Positions 61,307 through 64,000 of a stretch of 64,000 nucleotides of DNA are shown here, piece after piece (position 1 is the first letter of the stretch; the number at the start of each line of letters is the position of its first letter). The stretch comes from Sphingomonas populi (lineage in GTDB: Bacteria > Pseudomonadota > Alphaproteobacteria > Sphingomonadales > Sphingomonadaceae), in the NCBI RefSeq assembly GCF_004208535.1, contig NZ_SGIS01000018.1:39268-103267 (forward strand), in the 5' to 3' direction. Below the pieces are notes generated by a model. The model was given only the letters and a program-made list of their open reading frames with translations, was not told the DNA's origin and did not search any database. The position numbers and the translations under genes are program-made.

Positions 61307-63796
61307 ATGCGTTACCATGTGCTTGCCAAGCTGCTTGCGACCGTCAGTCTGGTCGCCGCCACCCACGCCGCTGTCGCGCAGTCGCTCAAGACCGGCCCCA
61401 ACGACACACTCGAGACGCAGGGTCTCAGCGTCATCGTCGATCAGAACCAGTTCAGCCCGATCTTCTTCGATGAGAAGAACGCCGGCATCCAGCTCGTCCT
61501 CCACGGCGACCGCATCGCCACCGACGGCGCCGTCCGGCTCGATCGCACGCCCGAGCAATGGGCGCCGGTCCCCGCCTTCATCAGCCGCGAGCGCGGCAGC
61601 GAACCCAATCAGATCGTGGTGCGCTCCGCCTACAAGGACCAGAACCTCGCCTACCGCGTGAAGGTGACGGCCGAAGGGACGGGCTTCCGCATCGCGGTCG
61701 ATCTCGATCAGCCGTTGCCGCACGCGCTCGCGGGCAAGGCCGGCTTCAACCTGGATTTCCTGCCGACCGCCTATTTCGGCAAAACCTATCTGATGGACGC
61801 CGCCCCCGGCCTGTTCCCGCGCCACCCGACCGGCGAGATGGCGCTCGACGGCTCGGGCGATCCGCTGCCGCTCGCCACCGGCGGCAAGTCGATCACGCTC
61901 GCCCCCGAAGACCCGCTCACGCGCGTTTCGATCACGTCGGATGCCGGCGCGCTGTCGCTCTACGATGCCCGCGCGCGGGCGCAGAACGGCTGGTTCGTGG
62001 TGCGCTCGCTGATCGCGGAAGGCGCCAAGGAGAATGCGGTCGTCTGGCATGTCCGCCCCAATGTCATCAAGGGCTGGACGCGCGCCCCGGTCATCTCGTT
62101 CAACCAGGCCGGCTACACGCCCGCGCGTGACAAGGTCGCGCTGATCGAACTCGATCCCGCCTTCAAGGCACCCGGCGAGGCCGAACTGGTCAAGCTCGCG
62201 CCCGATGGCAGCCGGCAGGTCGTGCTGCGCGCGAAGACGCAGCCGCGCGGCCGCTTCCTGCGCTATGACTATGCCGCGTTCGATTTCTCGACGGTGCGCG
62301 ATCCCGGCATCTACGCCATCGCGTACGCGGGCAACACCACCAACCCGTTCCGCATCTCGCCCGACGTCTACGACCATGTTTGGCAGACCTCGCTCGACAC
62401 CTTCCTCGCCGAGCAGATGGACCATGTCGGCGTGCGCGAGCAGTATCGCGTCTGGCAGGCGCCCTCGCATCTCGACGATGCGCGGCAGGCGCCCGCCAAC
62501 CATGTCCATTTCGACGGCTATCGGATGGGGCCGAACCTCGATTCGCCGTTCAAAGCGGGCGAGCATATCCCCGGCCTCGCCGTCGGCGGGTGGCAGGATG
62601 CCGGCGACTATGACATCCAGACGCCCGACAACGCCTGGGTGGTGCGCGATCTCGTCTGGGCGCACGAGCTGTTCGGGCTGAAGTGGGACCAGACCAGCGT
62701 CGATGAGGCGGCGCGCGCGGTCGAAATCCGCAAGCCCGACGGGATCGACGATTCGCTCCAGCAGATCCGCCACGGCACGCTGCAATTGCTCGCGCAGTAC
62801 AAGGTGTTCGGCCACGCGATCGTCGGCATCATCGATCCGACGCTGCGGCAATATGCCCATCTCGGCGATGCCGGCTCGCAGACCGACGGCAAGCTCTACG
62901 ATGCCAAGCTCGGGCCGCTCGACGATACCGGCGCGACCTCGGGCAAGCCCGACGATCGCTGGGCGTTCACCACCGACATACCCGCGACCAACCTCTACGT
63001 CGTCGGCGCACTGGCGGGGGCGAGCCGCGCGCTCGCCACGCTCGATCCCAAAATGTCGGCTGAGGCGCTGGCCACCGCCAAGGCGTTATGGGCCAAGCAG
63101 CAGCCACGGCTGGTCGACAGCGGTGCGGCCCGCGAGAACGGCTTCGCCTCCCGCTTCCCCGAAGTCGCCAACGTCGCCGCGACGGTCGAGCTGGTCATCA
63201 CCACCAAGGGCGATCCGACCTACACCGCCAAGCTGAAGGCGCTGCTGCCGACGATCAGCGAGCGGTTCGCCTTCATCGGCAGCGCGGCGGTGCGGGCGAT
63301 TCCGTATATGGATGCCGATTACCGCGCGGCGCTGGTGCCGCTGGTGCAGGCGGCCAAGGCGAAGATCGATGCCGACATGGCGAAGAACCCGTTCGGCGTG
63401 CCGGTGAGCATGGGGACCTGGGCGGGCTCGCACGATGTCGCCACCTTCGGCAGCACGATGTACATGCTCCACACCGCCTTCCCGGAGATCGTCGGGCCGG
63501 AATATTCGCTGCGCGCGCTCGATTACATGCTCGGCCGGCACCCGGCCAACAATCTGTCGCTGGTCTCGACCGTCGGCACGCAATCGCGGCTGATCGGCTA
63601 CGGCCACAACCGCGCCGACTATAGCTTCATCCCCGGCGGGATGACGCCCGGCGTGATCGTCATCAAGCCCGACTTCCCCGAGGTGAAGACCGACTGGCCG
63701 TTCCTGTGGTTCGAGAACGAATATACCGTGAGCACGACCTCGGCCTATATCCTCGCCGCGAATGCGGCGGCGGCGGCGGCGAAAGAGGCTAAGTAA
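61307..63796 (+). CDS. Secreted glycoside hydrolase family 9 enzyme
   Basis: 829 residues: signal peptide (ending THAAVAQS), an N-terminal beta-rich region (~20-270), the CelD-like Ig domain (APVISFNQAGYTPARDKVALIEL, ~275-360), and the GH9 (alpha/alpha)6 catalytic domain with the nucleophile-activating aspartates in GGWQDAGDYDIQT, the histidine in LGRHPANNLSLV and the acid glutamate in FENEYTVS. It would cleave beta-1,4 or mixed-linkage glucans outside the inner membrane. AGGAGAGG lies 6 bases before the chosen ATG. The extra N-terminal region is longer than in simple GH9 cellulases. Confidence 0.88.
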   Translation: MRYHVLAKLLATVSLVAATHAAVAQSLKTGPNDTLETQGLSVIVDQNQFSPIFFDEKNAGIQLVLHGDRIATDGAVRLDRTPEQWAPVPAFISRERGSEPNQIVVRSAYKDQNLAYRVKVTAEGTGFRIAVDLDQPLPHALAGKAGFNLDFLPTAYFGKTYLMDAAPGLFPRHPTGEMALDGSGDPLPLATGGKSITLAPEDPLTRVSITSDAGALSLYDARARAQNGWFVVRSLIAEGAKENAVVWHVRPNVIKGWTRAPVISFNQAGYTPARDKVALIELDPAFKAPGEAELVKLAPDGSRQVVLRAKTQPRGRFLRYDYAAFDFSTVRDPGIYAIAYAGNTTNPFRISPDVYDHVWQTSLDTFLAEQMDHVGVREQYRVWQAPSHLDDARQAPANHVHFDGYRMGPNLDSPFKAGEHIPGLAVGGWQDAGDYDIQTPDNAWVVRDLVWAHELFGLKWDQTSVDEAARAVEIRKPDGIDDSLQQIRHGTLQLLAQYKVFGHAIVGIIDPTLRQYAHLGDAGSQTDGKLYDAKLGPLDDTGATSGKPDDRWAFTTDIPATNLYVVGALAGASRALATLDPKMSAEALATAKALWAKQQPRLVDSGAARENGFASRFPEVANVAATVELVITTKGDPTYTAKLKALLPTISERFAFIGSAAVRAIPYMDADYRAALVPLVQAAKAKIDADMAKNPFGVPVSMGTWAGSHDVATFGSTMYMLHTAFPEIVGPEYSLRALDYMLGRHPANNLSLVSTVGTQSRLIGYGHNRADYSFIPGGMTPGVIVIKPDFPEVKTDWPFLWFENEYTVSTTSAYILAANAAAAAAKEAK

Positions 63797-63804
63797 CGTC
63801 TCCC

Positions 63805-63874
63805 CGTTCATCCCGAGCGAAGTCGAGGGATATGCCGCAAGCGCTGCGGCAGGTGTCTCGACTTCGCTTGTGCG
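63805..63874. repeat. REP-like inverted repeat (family C)
   Basis: CGTTCATCCCGAGCGAAGTC at 63805 with inverted TCTCGACTTCGC near 63857-63868, and GCCGCAAGCGCTGCGGC between. Same core as the elements at 46174 and 55504. It lies directly after the GH9 gene. Confidence 0.7.
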
Positions 63875-63898
63875 TTGGAAATGTGCATACTGGCGATT

Positions 63899-63928
63899 GC
63901 CGGGACGGGGTGGCCACCCCGTCCCGGC
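63899..63928. terminator. Perfect 30-base palindrome, possible terminator
   Basis: GCCGGGACGGGGTGG followed directly by its exact reverse complement (63899-63928). As RNA it forms a very stable hairpin. A second perfect palindrome, CGATCTTG/CAAGATCG, is at 63955-63970. No gene was found from 63797 to the window end. Confidence 0.45.
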
Positions 63929-64000
63929 GGCGGATGTGAGGCCGTTCGACTTCGCGATCTTGCAAGATCGTTGCTGAGCAGGGCCGCATCCGTCTTCCCA

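Noticed and set aside
1..64000. tRNA, rRNA, CRISPR array, integrase or IS transposase
   Set aside because: Read for cloverleaf-like T-loop motifs, regular direct repeats with spacers and transposase families; none was recognised. A dedicated tRNA and ncRNA search would be needed to exclude small RNAs.

Overview
The window is high-GC DNA (roughly two thirds G+C by eye) with tightly packed genes, frequent GTG/TTG starts and 4-base ATGA/GTGA/TTGA gene overlaps. The content (two large TonB-dependent receptors, carbohydrate-active enzymes, a HisKA_2-type sensor kinase, an aerobic CobS/CobT pair, ClpA, BolA, and DUF1192, DUF3597, DUF3606 and DUF4142 proteins) fits a free-living alphaproteobacterium, most likely Sphingomonas or a close relative. 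This is inferred from gene families; no rRNA or tRNA gene is visible to anchor taxonomy. No phage, IS or CRISPR array was seen.

Layout. 1-2.9 kb: the 3' end of a large-subunit catalase (katE), a Tat-exported metallo-beta-lactamase-fold protein and two small envelope proteins. 2.9-10.9 kb: a polysaccharide-utilisation block on the minus strand (a three-domain beta-helix/beta-propeller protein and a TonB receptor), an internally deleted remnant of a second copy of the beta-helix gene, and a gluconokinase facing a GntR/FadR regulator. 11-14 kb: small regulators and stress or envelope proteins. 14.1-21.5 kb: a TetR regulator and an RND efflux operon (small unknown protein, adaptor, pump, outer-membrane factor), with three TACC-N4-GGTA sites that look like the TetR operators. 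21.5-26 kb: polyprenyl diphosphate synthase, chorismate mutase, a 48-residue membrane protein, and a siderophore-type TonB receptor with two Fur-like boxes. 26-29.5 kb: cobS and cobT, separated by a nucleotidyltransferase antitoxin gene and a HEPN toxin gene that has lost its middle. 29.5-33.3 kb: an HxlR regulator divergent from a run of VOC, DoxX-like, DUF1428 and AHSA1 genes. 33.3-39.3 kb: J-domain protein, bolA, GST, Nudix, pirin, alpha/beta hydrolase, a GGDEF protein and a small membrane protein.

39.3-55.5 kb is the centrepiece: fifteen same-strand genes, mostly overlapping by about 4 bases, that read as a near-complete route from extracellular nucleosides to oxamate/oxalate. Periplasmic nucleosidases and an AzgA-type permease would supply bases. 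Guanine and adenine deaminases convert them. An FMO-like flavoprotein, proposed as the HpyO-type urate hydroxylase, sits between uraD and uraH where a urate oxidase would be expected. UraH and UraD lead to allantoin, PuuE to allantoate, an M20 amidohydrolase to ureidoglycine, and a PLP aminotransferase to oxalurate. HpxW/X/Y/Z homologues would finish oxalurate. Xanthine dehydrogenase is not in the window. The first gene joins an SBF-family transporter in frame to the small amidase subunit HpxX (AtzG-like).

Short palindromic REP/REPIN-like repeats of several families are scattered from 21 kb onward and concentrate in the purine cluster. One double element lies in frame inside the allantoate amidohydrolase gene and another at the 5' end of a nucleoside hydrolase gene. 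55.6-63.8 kb holds clpA, a DUF1192 gene, a quinone oxidoreductase, a membrane protein, a sensor histidine kinase and a secreted GH9 glycosidase; the last 200 bases are repeats and palindromes.
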